From an uncultured Sulfolobales archaeon (lineage in GTDB: Archaea; Thermoproteota; Thermoprotei_A; Sulfolobales; Acidilobaceae): 64,000 bases of DNA. Below, in pieces: positions 1 to 11,259 of the stretch. Position numbers and translations under genes: made by a program. The stretch lies in the NCBI GenBank assembly GCA_937921695.1, contig CAKZTZ010000018.1, forward strand, positions 1-64,000, in the 5' to 3' direction. The notes beneath the pieces were generated by a model. It worked only from the letters and a program-made list of their open reading frames with translations, did no database searches and was not told the origin of the DNA. Within the stretch, counting starts at the first letter, position 1, and every line of letters begins with the position of its first letter.

Positions 1-98
1 CAGGGGGTTCGCGGGGCCCCGGGCCGGGACAGCGGGGACCTCGTTAACCCGTTCATGCGCGCCGGAACTTACCCGGCAAGGCATTTGGCTACCTTAAG

Positions 99-124
99 CA
101 ACACCAACCTCACGGTTGGTGTTG
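99..124 (-). repeat. Perfect 11-bp hairpin at the intron 3' edge
   Basis: Bases 99-109 and 114-124 are exact reverse complements with a 4-nt loop. In the RNA this hairpin ends on the last intron nucleotide, directly beside the 3' splice site. It is probably part of the intron's terminal structure. Confidence 0.8.
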
Positions 125-217
125 GACCATATCTTCACCGCTGTATGCTTGGAGCGTATCTTCATCGCATGTAGCGGTGCCCGGCGTATGGTCTCTGAGG
201 CGCCCACCCTCCTTTCC

Positions 218-748
218 CTACCCTGTAGGGGTAGTGCCTACTCTCTTTTTAACTTGAGATATGATTTCATCCAGAGAGTATTTTCTGTCGCTGGACATTT
301 CATAGGCTTTCTTAAGTAGTTTTATGAACCCTTCGGGGCTACGGTGCTCGCCTTTCTGGAGGCCTTGGACTATTTCCTTGAAGGCTTCGAACTCTTTCTG
401 TTTTATTATGGGCTTGTGCTTGTTGAAGAATGGGATTATTACTTCGGCTAGGTGCCGTCGTGAGTCGACTATATACTGGAGCATAGTGTCTTCCTGGCCA
501 GGCTTAGGTATTATGCGGCCGCAGTTGAAAACTCTCTTAATAATTTCTAAGACGGCAGCATGTTCTTTCCTCTGAGTTATGTGGAATACTGGGTCTATAA
601 CCCATCCGAACTTGGTGTTCTCTTGCTTCTTTATAGACACTGAGAAGCATCCTTCGCCGTCGACTAGGCCTACAATGTAGTAGTATAGGTATTTCCGCCT
701 TCTCGGCAGCTTCTTCGGGTCCATTAAGTCTGACAGCTCGTATAGCAA
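218..748 (-). CDS. LAGLIDADG homing endonuclease encoded in the 23S intron
   Basis: The 176-residue protein would cut intron-less 23S genes at the insertion site and so spread the intron. Residues 24-33 (YIVGLVDGEG) are a LAGLIDADG helix followed by the usual CFSVSI strand. I see only one clear motif, so it probably acts as a homodimer, or a second motif is degenerate. Basic residues after the motif and the central IIPKPGQ segment fit the saddle-like DNA-binding fold. The gene lies wholly inside the intron in the sense orientation, so it is expressed from the rRNA transcript or the circular excised intron. Start at the first ATG (748); a second ATG lies at residue 9. Intact, with no frameshift. 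Confidence 0.88.
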   Translation of the reverse strand: MLYELSDLMDPKKLPRRRKYLYYYIVGLVDGEGCFSVSIKKQENTKFGWVIDPVFHITQRKEHAAVLEIIKRVFNCGRIIPKPGQEDTMLQYIVDSRRHLAEVIIPFFNKHKPIIKQKEFEAFKEIVQGLQKGEHRSPEGFIKLLKKAYEMSSDRKYSLDEIISQVKKRVGTTPTG

Positions 749-1724
749 CAGTCTCCACCGGGAGACTATGGTCTCCCGCTTACAGTATTAAGCTTTGAGG
801 GTGGTTCCCTGCGGATGGGGGTCAACGGCCCAGCCACTTTTCCCTACTCGGGGGGCTGAGCCTACCCCTTCCCCGCATATAGCCGGGTTTAACGACTCCC
901 TAACTCGAGAGTCAGAGTTACTCCCGGCCTTCAGCGGCGCTTCGCCGGGTTGTACCCCGGTTTCACGGACCGCCAGTGGCCAGAGCTCACCCCCCGTACA
1001 CACCCTTTCGGGCTTGCGGGGAGCTATGTTTTTGTTAAACAGTCAGGTCCCCCTAGTCACTGCGACCTGCGGCCCCAGGGGTGACCCAGAACCGCAGGCA
1101 CCCCTTCTTGCGAACGTACGGGGCTAATTTGCCGAGTTCCCTGGCCCGGGTTAACCCCCAGACGCCTTGGGCTTCTCACCCAGGAGCACCTGTGTCGGTT
1201 CTCGGTACGGGCGCGGGGGATCCTTCCCAGCCCCCTTTTCATGGGCCCCAGGGATCGGCGGAACCCGCATACGCGGGCCATTCCCCCCTTAAGCCCCTTC
1301 TCGCCATTACGGCACTCCAGGGCTTTCGGGCGGTTAGCCGGGTCGCCCCCGTACAGGGGCCCCCGGTCCGCCTACCCCGAGGCGTCAGGGGCTGGGCTTA
1401 GCGTTGCCGCGAAACGTACCCCCGCGGCACAGGAATATTAACCTGTTTCCCTTTCCCGAGGTCCGAGTTACGGCCCCGGTTAGGACCGGCTAACCCCCGG
1501 CCGACGACCGTTGCCGGGGAACCCTGGTCCTTTCTGGCGGCGGGGATTCTCACCCCGCTTCGCTGCTACTACCGCCGGGATCCACGCTCGGAGCGGCTCC
1601 ACCGGACCTCACAGCCCGGCTTCTGCGCCACCCCGACGCCCGCCTACCGCACCCAGCCTCAAAGAGGCTGGAGCCCGGGGTCTCGGCGGCCGGCTTAAGC
1701 CCCGACCAATCTTCGGGGCCCCCC

Positions 1725-1770
<46 letters not shown>

Positions 1771-2453
1771 TTAGGCCCACCTCCCCGCTGTCTTAGGCGG
1801 GGGACGCCCTTTAAGCTTGGCACTTAGCCGGCACTTTGGGGCCTTAACCCCGGTCTGGGTTGTTCCCCCCTCGGCCCCCAGGCTTACCCCGGGGAGCCCC
1901 ACTCCCGCCTTCTACGGCGGCCGCAGGTTCGGAGTTTGACTGGGCGCCGGGGGCTCCCGCCCCCTGCACGCCCAATCAGTAGCTCTACCCCACGGCCTGC
2001 CTCCAGCGGGGCTGGCCTGAGAGCCACTTCGGCGGGAACCAGCTATCACCGGGCTAGATTGGCCTTTCACCCCTAGGCGGGGGTCATGGGAACGATTTGC
2101 ACGTCTGAACCCTTTCGGGCCTCCACCGGGGTTTCCCCCGGCTTCGCCCTGCCCCCGCCTAGATCGCCCGGTTTCTGGTCGCACGGCCGCGACTCCGGGC
2201 CCTATTCGGACCCCGCCCCTCGCCGCTTTAACAGCGGCTGCGGGCTAGTCGGTTTCCCTACGCCTTCGGGGTTGAACCCCTTAAGCTCGCCGCGGCCGTG
2301 CACTCCCCGGCCCGTGTTTCAAGACGGAAGGTGCGACCCTGGATCCAGCCCCTCGTACTCCCCGGTCGCCCGGGTTTCCTTCGAGGCTTTCACCCCTTGA
2401 GGGCCGCACCCTGCGTAACCGCCCGGTTTCAGGCTCTTTTCACCCCCCGACCT

Positions 2454-2484
<31 letters not shown>

Positions 2485-3145
2485 CAGTTCGCTATCGGTC
2501 TCGGGACGTATTTAGCCTTGGAGGTAGGTTCCCCCCAAATTCCCACGGCAAAACCAAGCCGTAGTACTCTGCTCCACGACGCGAGCCCCTGCGGTTTCGC
2601 CTACGGGGCTTTCACCCTCTACGGCGGGGCATCCCAGCCCACTTCAGCTACCGCAGGTCGGCCCGCCGGGGGTCGAACCCCCAGCCGTGGAGCCTGTAAC
2701 CCCTCATCTCCCCACGGTCGCCCCGTGGGGAATTGGTTTAGGCTACCCCCCTTTCGGTCGCCCCTACTCAGGGGATCCCATATTGGTTTCTTCTCCTCCC
2801 CCTACTAAGATGCTTCCGTTCGGGGGGTTCCCGTCCCTTACGGGACACCACGGGTTATCCCCGTGGCGGGAAGTCCCATTCGGGTATCCCGGGTTCGACG
2901 GCTGCATGCGCCTACCCCGGGCTTATCGCAGCTTGCCACGCCCTTCCTCGGCGCCCGAGCCGAGGCATCCCCCGGGCGGCGTCAGTGCTGTTGAGCCCCT
3001 TGAGGGAGCCTGGCTGGACGCCGAGGCGCCTTAGCAGGCTTCTAGGCGTGCCGCGCACTCTATGGGAGCGGCGCTCATCTAGGGCTTCAAGCCCCATAGC
3101 GCCCTTCGCCTGAGAGGCTAAACTCCCAGGCTGCATAAAAGCCCC

Positions 3146-4776
<1,631 letters not shown>

Positions 4777-4904
4777 AGGGCCCTTGTCAGGCTCGAGGGT
4801 TTCCCAGCTTAGCGGCTGGGGTTCCTCGAGCCCCCACTCTAAGCTTAAGCTACCCGCCTCCTAGAGGGAGGCGAGAGCCACTTACTATATTTAGTGTAGC
4901 TAGA

Positions 4905-4918
4905 GCTTAAAACCTTTG
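4905..4918 (-). promoter_or_regulatory. rRNA operon promoter (TATA/BRE)
   Basis: On the minus strand AAAGG-TTTTAA (4917 to 4907) matches a purine-rich BRE followed by a TATA box. Transcription would start about 25 nt downstream, near 4880-4885, some 100 nt upstream of the processing stem. Judged by eye only. Confidence 0.55.
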
Positions 4919-4947
4919 CTGGCTAGTGCAAATCAAAAGATACTTGT

Positions 4948-5028
4948 GCCCGCGGATGGAGGCTGGAGGCTCATTCACGGGGCTCAGCCCCTTAGTAGCC
5001 CCCGCGCCGCCGCCGGGAACCCGCGGGC
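4948..5028. ncRNA. Candidate structured GC-rich RNA
   Basis: An 81-nt, very G+C-rich block upstream of the rRNA promoter. GCCCGCGG (4948-4955) pairs perfectly with CCGCGGGC (5021-5028), and an inner GGGGC/GCCCC hairpin lies at 4979-4991. It has tRNA-like size and a closing stem, but no T-loop (GGTTCGAATCC-like) on either strand, so I do not call a tRNA. The rest of 4784-5169 holds the rRNA leader and promoter, an AT-rich TATA-like stretch at 5032-5042 and no gene. Strand and identity are unknown. Confidence 0.3.
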
Positions 5029-5169
5029 CACTTTATAATATAGCTTGTTAAGGGTTATCTGTTTAATGCTCAAATTCCCGGGGGGCTCGGCCCTGCGCGG
5101 GGACTTCACTTTTCAGCCCTTTCGAGCCACCTCATAGCCCTGTAGAGGCTAGAGTCTCTCGAGACTATT

Positions 5170-5979
5170 ATGTTTAAAAGGCTGGATGCACCCCCCTTAT
5201 ATAGGGTTGAAGGTAGACGCTGCCGGCGGGTAGAGGCGGGGAAGTTGGAAGCGGCTCTCAACGAGGCAATAGTGGAGGTTATAAGGGAGCTCCAGAAATA
5301 TGGCCCTGCTGGTTTAGGAGTGCTCGCCTTCATCTCTAATTTAGTGCCCGGCTTCCCTGCAGTATATATTTCACTCATAGCATCCTACGCGGTGATCTCC
5401 CCGGGGGCTTTACAGTCCCTCGCGGCAGTGCTGAGCGCCGGGGTGGGGGCCGGGCTAGGGAAGCTCGCCCTCTTCGCCATATCGAGAGTCATGGGCTCCA
5501 GGTTTGAAACTGTGAGGAGGAAGAGGGAGACGCTCATACCACTATTAAAAGGCAGGAAAGGGAGCATGGGGGTCGCAGTCTTCTTATTCGCAGCTCTGCC
5601 TCTACCCGACGACCTCCTATATATTCCCCTAGGGGTTGCAGGCTTTAACACCCTAGTGTTCGCTGTGACGGTGATAGCTGGGAAAATAGTTATGGCTCTC
5701 CTAGTATACAGCCTAGGATACTCTGCTAAATGGCTCGTGGACGCGGCTGTTACGAGCATGGGGGAGATAACTTTAGGTAAAATAATCATACTAGCAACGT
5801 CGACCATCACACTCTCACTAATAGTAACATACACTATAATATCTATTGACTGGCTCAAAATATACGTAGCCTACAACGAGAAAGGAGCCCTGGAAGCCGG
5901 CAAAACCCTAGCCAGAGAAGTAGCGGATACTCTCAGACTTAAAAACTCCAAGACAAAGATCCCCAGGATCTACGGGTAG
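5170..5979 (+). CDS. VTT/DedA-like integral membrane protein
   Basis: A 269-residue membrane protein with about five hydrophobic segments (roughly residues 46-75, 82-105, 133-155, 158-182, 208-230). The re-entrant-like stretch around LPLPDD (143-148) followed by a Gly-rich helix and a basic loop resembles the VTT (SNARE-associated/DedA) domain found in lipid scramblases and DedA transporters. The charged N-terminus of about 40 residues may be partly untranslated, as there is no strong ribosome binding site before the ATG at 5170 and start codons further in are possible. It converges with the DUF401-like gene, leaving one base between the stop codons. The family assignment is by pattern only; a different small polytopic family is possible. 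Confidence 0.6.
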   Translation: MFKRLDAPPLYRVEGRRCRRVEAGKLEAALNEAIVEVIRELQKYGPAGLGVLAFISNLVPGFPAVYISLIASYAVISPGALQSLAAVLSAGVGAGLGKLALFAISRVMGSRFETVRRKRETLIPLLKGRKGSMGVAVFLFAALPLPDDLLYIPLGVAGFNTLVFAVTVIAGKIVMALLVYSLGYSAKWLVDAAVTSMGEITLGKIIILATSTITLSLIVTYTIISIDWLKIYVAYNEKGALEAGKTLAREVADTLRLKNSKTKIPRIYG

Positions 5980-5980
5980 A

Positions 5981-7180
5981 TTAACCCCCGAAAATAATGA
6001 AAGCAACGGTTAGAGAAGCTAGAGTGGCGGGAACCATATACCTATACCCTTCTATAATAGACGTTTTATAATACTGGGCAGTATAAATATAGCATAGGTG
6101 GAGGGGGGAAGCTATATAGCCTATGAAAGCTGAGGCATATATGAGGAAAGCCATATTAGAACTCATGCCCAAAACAGACTCCACTATAGGGGCCGCAATA
6201 GCTATGCCAGCAGTAGGGTGACCGCTTATAGTAGAGAAAACAATAGGCAAAACCAGAGCTAGCAAGGGCCCATCTACGCCTGTAGACTTTAAAAAGCCAA
6301 CCATAGAGCCTAGGTCTATGTTAAGGAAGAAAGCCCTAAGCACCATAACCTCCACAGATATGACTGTAATCTCATATATCCTCCTATCCCTCAAAGACAT
6401 TAAAACATCAGTAGCCCCAAGTTTGTGGATAACCACGAACACGATTATAGAGATTAAGACACCTACAGCCACGGAAAACCTCTCAACACCCAGGAAAACA
6501 TCTAGAGGAGCTAGAACAAGAGCAAATACTATGGCGAGACCTATAGGGGCGAAATCCCTAGCAAGTAAACCCCAACTAATACCCCCAGCTATCCTCTCAG
6601 GCTTCAACCCAGCTAAGGGCAAACCCACTAGGAACATGAAAACAGCTATAGGCACCTGGCTCAAAACCAGAAGCCATAAATTAACTGAGGTCACAGCGGA
6701 AGCAAGTATAACAACGGAGCTCAAAGGATAAACGTAAACTATAACATGCCTATACCAGACGTTAACAAAAAGCTTCTTACTCCTAGAAAGGCCCATCTTA
6801 GAGCCGAGAGAGTCAACTATAGGAGCAGACATTAAAGCACCCCCAGGCACGGGGAGCAAGCCTATCAAGCCTGGAACCATAGTTATAGATAAGAGGCTAC
6901 TCCTGAAAAGTTTAGACAAACCCTCCCCCAACCTGTAAACAACACCGCTCATAGTGTAAAGCGACACAAGCCATGAAACGGCGAAAATAGAAGCTACAAG
7001 ACCCCATGTAGCGCCATCACTCAAAGCTTCAGAGAAAACACTCCACAAGGTTCCAGGACCCCCATAGAGTAACGCTGAAACAACTATAACCACAGCTAGA
7101 ACTAAGTGCAGGGGGAGCCTCGCTAAAAGCAAGACTATTAGAGACAATAGCATAAAAACTATCAACTCAACGGAGTTCAA
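5981..7180 (-). CDS. DUF401-like integral membrane protein (transporter-like)
   Basis: The 399-residue protein is almost entirely hydrophobic, with 10 or more transmembrane helices. The segment GLLPVPGGALMSAPIV at about residues 108-123 and its counterpart near STISGHPTAGIAIAAPIV (about 315-332) are the internally repeated re-entrant loops typical of DUF401/ion-transporter superfamily proteins. Members are presumed secondary transporters, perhaps of organic anions; no substrate can be read from the sequence. It stands alone, facing the VTT-like gene tail to tail, with about 160 nt of AT-rich sequence upstream of its start. The length fits the family. Confidence 0.65.
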   Translation of the reverse strand: MNSVELIVFMLLSLIVLLLARLPLHLVLAVVIVVSALLYGGPGTLWSVFSEALSDGATWGLVASIFAVSWLVSLYTMSGVVYRLGEGLSKLFRSSLLSITMVPGLIGLLPVPGGALMSAPIVDSLGSKMGLSRSKKLFVNVWYRHVIVYVYPLSSVVILASAVTSVNLWLLVLSQVPIAVFMFLVGLPLAGLKPERIAGGISWGLLARDFAPIGLAIVFALVLAPLDVFLGVERFSVAVGVLISIIVFVVIHKLGATDVLMSLRDRRIYEITVISVEVMVLRAFFLNIDLGSMVGFLKSTGVDGPLLALVLPIVFSTISGHPTAGIAIAAPIVESVLGMSSNMAFLIYASAFIGYIASPLHLCYIYTAQYYKTSIIEGYRYMVPATLASLTVAFIIFGG

Positions 7181-7342
7181 CGGAAACGCCCCCCTGGTTA
7201 AACGCTAGAAGAACCTTATAAATTAAAATCTAAACTGAAACCTCTAAAACTAACCTATATAGGGTTCTAAATACTTAAACTCAAACCTTCTATAAGGCGG
7301 CCCCACTTATCTTAAGCTAAGCTAGGCTCTATGACTAAACTA

Positions 7343-8119
7343 TTACATGAACTTGCTCCTATAAGCCTTCTCTAATAGCCATAGTATAGTGTACGACGTG
7401 ACACCTAGGATAGAGAGGGTGACGACCCCAACATAAACACCTTCATAGTCAAGCCTATGCCAGGACTCTTCAATATAAGCTCCTAGACCACCTGTTAAGA
7501 CGAAGCTTTCCGCTAGAAACACTATAGCGTAAGCTACGCTGACAGCCATTCTGAGCCCTGTTAGGAACCCCGGTATCATGTAGGGTATCGTCACGTACAA
7601 GATTTTATGCATAAAATTACCCCCCATACTGTCTATAAGGTCCTCATAGTCTCTAGGCGTCCTCATAGACCACTCCATTGCCGAGACAGCTATAGGATAA
7701 TATGTTATCATGGCTATTACCCCTATCTTACTCCACTCAACCCCCAGGATCCATAAGAGTATAGGTATTAGGGTTGCATGAGGTATAGGGTATGTTGCTA
7801 GTATGAAGGGCCTCAAACTCCTAGATCCCAGAGAAGTTTTGCCGGCTGCTAAGCCTGTGGAGAAGCCGAGAGCCGTGGCTATAGCTAGAGCTGTTAGAAC
7901 CCTCTTGAGAGTAATAATAGTGTTATCTATGAGGTTCCCCTGAAAAGCCTCTAAGTAGGCTTTAAAAGCTACGCTAGCCGGGCTCGGCATGTAGGGTTTG
8001 CCTGAGATCGACGAGGCAACATACCATAACGCTATGAACACTGATAAGCTTAATGCAACGTAAGCAGTGTATTTTAACCTCCATAGTATGTTTCCACTAT
8101 CCTTCTCAGCTGACCCCAT
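7343..8119 (-). CDS. ABC transporter permease, SsuC/TauC/ThiX-like
   Basis: Inner-membrane subunit (258 residues, about six helices) of an importer of the nitrate/sulfonate/taurine/HMP family. The cytoplasmic EAA-type loop lies at about residues 155-180 (DSMGGNFMHKI then IPY), which docks on the ATPase. It is the last gene of a minus-strand operon: binding protein (9730), ATPase (8766), permease (8119); its start overlaps the end of the ATPase gene by 46 bases. The N-terminal METs are ambiguous: MGSAEKD starts inside the ATPase gene. Substrate is not determinable from this subunit. Confidence 0.85.
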   Translation of the reverse strand: MGSAEKDSGNILWRLKYTAYVALSLSVFIALWYVASSISGKPYMPSPASVAFKAYLEAFQGNLIDNTIITLKRVLTALAIATALGFSTGLAAGKTSLGSRSLRPFILATYPIPHATLIPILLWILGVEWSKIGVIAMITYYPIAVSAMEWSMRTPRDYEDLIDSMGGNFMHKILYVTIPYMIPGFLTGLRMAVSVAYAIVFLAESFVLTGGLGAYIEESWHRLDYEGVYVGVVTLSILGVTSYTILWLLEKAYRSKFM

Positions 8120-8766
8120 GCGCCTTCACCTCCCATAAGAGTCTCAACTATCCTAGAGGGCCTCCCAGCCATAACGTGGATCACCTCCCCCTCCATGAGA
8201 GCCTCCCCTATATCGTGGGTCACAACTATGACAAGCTTCTCCCTAGCTATATCCCTCAGTATCCTCCAAAGGCTCTTACGCCCTCCAGGATCTATGTTAG
8301 CTGTGGGCTCATCAAGCAATAATATGCCCGCGTTGGAGGCCAGCGCCCTAGCTATGGCAACCCTCTTCCTCTCACCGCCTGAGAGGTGTTTAGGGTACAT
8401 GCTAGCTTTACTTGAAACCCCCACGGACTCTAAAGCTCTAAGGACCCTAAGCCTCCTCTCACCCCCGTCGACCCCCTCTATTCTAAGGGGGAGTTCAACG
8501 TTAGACCATACAGTCAGCCATGGGAGGAGCTCGTTGTCCTGTGGCACGTAGGCTGCACTACCCTTAGCTAGGGGCTCACCGTCTAGGAGCACGATGCCGC
8601 GGTAGGGTTTAAGGATGCCGGCTATTATCTTTATAAGGGTTGTTTTACCTACACCATTAGGGCCTAGAAGGACGTTTAAACCCGGGCCTTTAAACATATA
8701 GCTTAAGTCATTAAAGAGTAGAATATCCTTGTAGCCGAAAGAAACATTTTTAAGTTCCAGTTTCAC
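8074..8766 (-). CDS. ABC transporter ATP-binding protein
   Basis: ATPase subunit (230 residues) of the same importer. Walker A is GPNGVGKT (35-42), the Q-loop is near VPQDNE (74-79), the ABC signature is LSGGE (128-132) and Walker B is ILLLDEPT (148-155), with the switch His in THD near 184. All catalytic residues are present and the length is normal for SsuB/TauB-type ATPases. It overlaps the binding-protein gene by 17 bases upstream and the permease by 46 bases downstream, so the three are translated as a unit. Confidence 0.93.
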   Translation of the reverse strand: MKLELKNVSFGYKDILLFNDLSYMFKGPGLNVLLGPNGVGKTTLIKIIAGILKPYRGIVLLDGEPLAKGSAAYVPQDNELLPWLTVWSNVELPLRIEGVDGGERRLRVLRALESVGVSSKASMYPKHLSGGERKRVAIARALASNAGILLLDEPTANIDPGGRKSLWRILRDIAREKLVIVVTHDIGEALMEGEVIHVMAGRPSRIVETLMGGEGAWGQLRRIVETYYGG

Positions 8767-9730
8767 GCAGAACCACCACTATATCCTCATACCTTAAAGG
8801 CTTAGATATGAGCTTCCTCTCTAGAAGCCATTTTTGAACTTCTTCGAAGAGACTCTTAGGGTAATCGACAACCCTACCTTTCCATGTAGGGAGCCATTTA
8901 CCCATAAGTTTTTCAGGCACGAAAAGCTTCCCCTCCACTATACCCCTATATTTTTCAGGATCAGCCCTATACATTTCCAGAGCTTCATTAAGAGCCCCCC
9001 TAAGCCTCTTAACAACATCCGGGCTCGCCAGGGAGCCCCTCATAACTACGACACTCACAGCAGGAGTCCTAGCGAGCTCTGCCGTGCTACCTAGGAGCCT
9101 AGCCCCCTCAACTATAGCAAGAGTACCCCAAGGATCTGGAAGTACTGCAGCCTCAACTTTACCCTCCATCAGCATTTGGTATCTTAGAGGTATGCCGGGT
9201 ATATCAATATAGTTTAAACTCCTCGGATCCCTACCTTTAACCTCGAAAATCTTCCAGGCAGCGAACTCTATGACAGTGTTAAGGGATACCGCTACGCTAC
9301 CGATAGTGTTAACATCTGCTTGAGAACCTGGAGGGGCTAGGAGATAGAAAACTATATCCTCAGAATACTCCCCATGATGAAGAGCCACTATCTTAACATC
9401 AACACCCTTATCAGCCAACATTAGAGTAGCAACAGGGTCTACTTGCATAACATCGATCTGCCCTGCAATGAAGGCTGCATCCCTATCCCTAGCAGCTCCA
9501 TAAACATTTAATGATACGTTTAAACCATGCTTCAAATATAAACCCTCAACATCAGCTATGATGAAAGGTAAGGCGCTTACAACGGGGAGAACGCCTATCC
9601 TCAGGCTTACTACTCCACTTTCAACTCCGCCCCTCCCGCCTAGGTTAGAGAGAATTAAACCCCCAATAATAAAAGCTAGTATGAGAGCTGCAAAGATCAC
9701 GCCCAGTATCTTAAGCTTCAAAATGCTCAC
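8750..9730 (-). CDS. ABC transporter substrate-binding protein, NMT1/SsuA-like
   Basis: Extracytoplasmic binding protein of 326 residues. An N-terminal hydrophobic segment (about 6-30) anchors or exports it. The mature part starts with LRIGVLPVVSALPFIIADVEG, the pattern of NMT1/THI5-like proteins that bind nitrate, alkanesulfonates, taurine or the thiamine pyrimidine precursor. Further family features are IDVMQVDPVATLMLADKG and the hinge EAAVLPDPW near 200. First gene of the operon; the region 9731-9813 is a short divergent promoter region shared with the UbiD gene. The ligand cannot be called: sulfonate, nitrate, HMP or an aromatic acid are all possible. Confidence 0.85.
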   Translation of the reverse strand: MSILKLKILGVIFAALILAFIIGGLILSNLGGRGGVESGVVSLRIGVLPVVSALPFIIADVEGLYLKHGLNVSLNVYGAARDRDAAFIAGQIDVMQVDPVATLMLADKGVDVKIVALHHGEYSEDIVFYLLAPPGSQADVNTIGSVAVSLNTVIEFAAWKIFEVKGRDPRSLNYIDIPGIPLRYQMLMEGKVEAAVLPDPWGTLAIVEGARLLGSTAELARTPAVSVVVMRGSLASPDVVKRLRGALNEALEMYRADPEKYRGIVEGKLFVPEKLMGKWLPTWKGRVVDYPKSLFEEVQKWLLERKLISKPLRYEDIVVVLRETGT

Positions 9731-9813
9731 CGCCTAACAAGGCTTTTAATTAGGACTTAATAGCCTTACTTATAACACGTTTATACTGAAACATGCAAAG
9801 GTGAAGTTTAAAA

Positions 9814-11259
9814 GTGTTTAAGGATCTAAGAGAAGCCTTAAAAACTATAGAAGAGCGTGGCGAGCTTAGAAGAGTTAAAGTAGAGGTTAACCCGGCCCTC
9901 GAAGTTGCCGAGATAGCTAGGAGAACAATGTACAGTAGGGGGCCAACCCTCCTATTCGAGAACATTAAAGGATTCCCCGGGTGGAGAATGGCTACAAACA
10001 TATTTAGATCCCCCGAATCTATAAGGAGGCTCCTCGGCGTTGAGAAACTTGAAGATATAGGGGAGAGGCTTATCAAACCCCTAACTGCGCCTCCACCCAT
10101 AGGTTTAACAGATAAACTACACGCGTTCATCGACGTGGTGAAGCTTGGAGCCTACACTCCCAGGAAAACGGGCCGGGGGGCTTTCGAGGATAACATTATA
10201 GAGTCTGAAGGCTTCAATAAAACCCCCATCCCCACCATATGGCCTAAGGATGCTGGCAGGTACATAACTTACGGGCTTGTTCTCACGAGAGACCCTGAGA
10301 AGGGGGTTAACAATATGGGCGTTTACAGGGTTCAAATTATAGACGGTAGCAGGGCTGCGATGCACTGGCAGATCCATAAGAGGGGAGCCCTATCCTGGAT
10401 GAAAGCTAGAGAGTCTGGAGCTAGGAAAATTAAAGTTGCGATAGCCGTAGGCTCTGATCCCGGAACTATGCTTACGGGAGCCCTCCCAGTACCCTACCCT
10501 ATAGATAAGCTCTTATTCGCCTCCATAGTTAGAGGATATGCACTCGAAGTAGTGGACTTGGACGGTGTCTTTGTACCCGCTAACTCTGAAGTAGTCTACG
10601 TGGGGGAGGTTGATATTGATAACCTCGTCGACGAAGGGCCATACGGGGATCACACGGGCTATTACACGCCCAAAGCTAAATACCCTCTCTTTAGGCTTGA
10701 AAAAGTCTATTACAGGGATAACCCCATATACTATTTCACTGTAACAGGCAAGCCCACGCTTGAAGATGCTTGGATAGGTAAGGCTGCAGAGAGGATATTC
10801 CTACCCCTCATGAAAATGATTATGCCCGAAGTCGTAGACGTTAACCTACCCCCAGAAGGGCTCTTCACAGGAGGCATAGCTATAGTGTCTATTAGGAAGC
10901 GCTATCCGGGGCACGCTAAGAAAGTTATGATGGGCCTCTGGGGTTTAGGCCTCTTCTCCCTGGTTAAAGTGATGATCGTTGTTGACAGCGATGTTAACGT
11001 CCACGACCTGGGCCAAGTTTTATACGCTATAAGCACGTGCGTCGACCCTCAGAGGGATGTCTTAGTAGTCCCTTATGCTGTGACAGACGAGTTAGACCAC
11101 ACGGCTATGGAGGGAGGCTACGGGTCTAAGCTGGGCATAGATGCTACTAGGAAATTTAAAGTTGAAAACTATGGTAGGGAGTGGCCTGAAGAGGTAGAGC
11201 CGGACCCTGAAACTGTGAAACTCGTAGATTTGAGGTGGAGTGAGTATGGGATTGAATAA
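9814..11259 (+). CDS. UbiD family prFMN decarboxylase, possibly anhydromevalonate phosphate decarboxylase
   Basis: The 481-residue protein is a full-length UbiD enzyme, which decarboxylates unsaturated acids using prenylated FMN. HWQIHKRG (about 184-191) and EGPYGDHTGYYTP (about 272-284) match the cofactor and active-site signatures. Archaea without ubiquinone keep such a protein; in Aeropyrum a UbiD homologue is trans-anhydromevalonate 5-phosphate decarboxylase of the modified mevalonate pathway. The neighbouring prenyltransferase, overlapping by 20 bases, supports an isoprenoid role, but this is inference. Starts with GTG at 9814, behind AAGGTGAAG. A TATA-like TTTATA is at about 9780. An aromatic-acid decarboxylase is the alternative. 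Confidence 0.88.
   Translation: MFKDLREALKTIEERGELRRVKVEVNPALEVAEIARRTMYSRGPTLLFENIKGFPGWRMATNIFRSPESIRRLLGVEKLEDIGERLIKPLTAPPPIGLTDKLHAFIDVVKLGAYTPRKTGRGAFEDNIIESEGFNKTPIPTIWPKDAGRYITYGLVLTRDPEKGVNNMGVYRVQIIDGSRAAMHWQIHKRGALSWMKARESGARKIKVAIAVGSDPGTMLTGALPVPYPIDKLLFASIVRGYALEVVDLDGVFVPANSEVVYVGEVDIDNLVDEGPYGDHTGYYTPKAKYPLFRLEKVYYRDNPIYYFTVTGKPTLEDAWIGKAAERIFLPLMKMIMPEVVDVNLPPEGLFTGGIAIVSIRKRYPGHAKKVMMGLWGLGLFSLVKVMIVVDSDVNVHDLGQVLYAISTCVDPQRDVLVVPYAVTDELDHTAMEGGYGSKLGIDATRKFKVENYGREWPEEVEPDPETVKLVDLRWSEYGIE

Larger units (their letters stand above)
99..907 (-). other. Archaeal intron in 23S rRNA (809 nt)
   Basis: On the rRNA strand the normally contiguous sequence GACUCU-CUUAAGG is split: the 5' exon ends at 908 and the 3' exon starts at 98. 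Removing 99-907 (or 98-906, one nucleotide is ambiguous) restores the universal sequence just 3' of helix 69. From memory this is the neighbourhood of the I-CeuI target (E. coli about 1923-1927), a site also used by archaeal introns. The target of I-DmoI, slightly downstream (complement of 58-82), is uninterrupted. Archaeal rRNA introns are spliced at bulge-helix-bulge motifs by the tRNA splicing endonuclease; I did not fold one. A perfect 11-bp hairpin (99-109/114-124) abuts the 3' splice site. The intron carries one LAGLIDADG reading frame. Confidence 0.9.

Noticed and set aside
4948-5028. A tRNA gene
   Set aside because: The closing stem and length fit, but there is no T-loop or anticodon arm on either strand.
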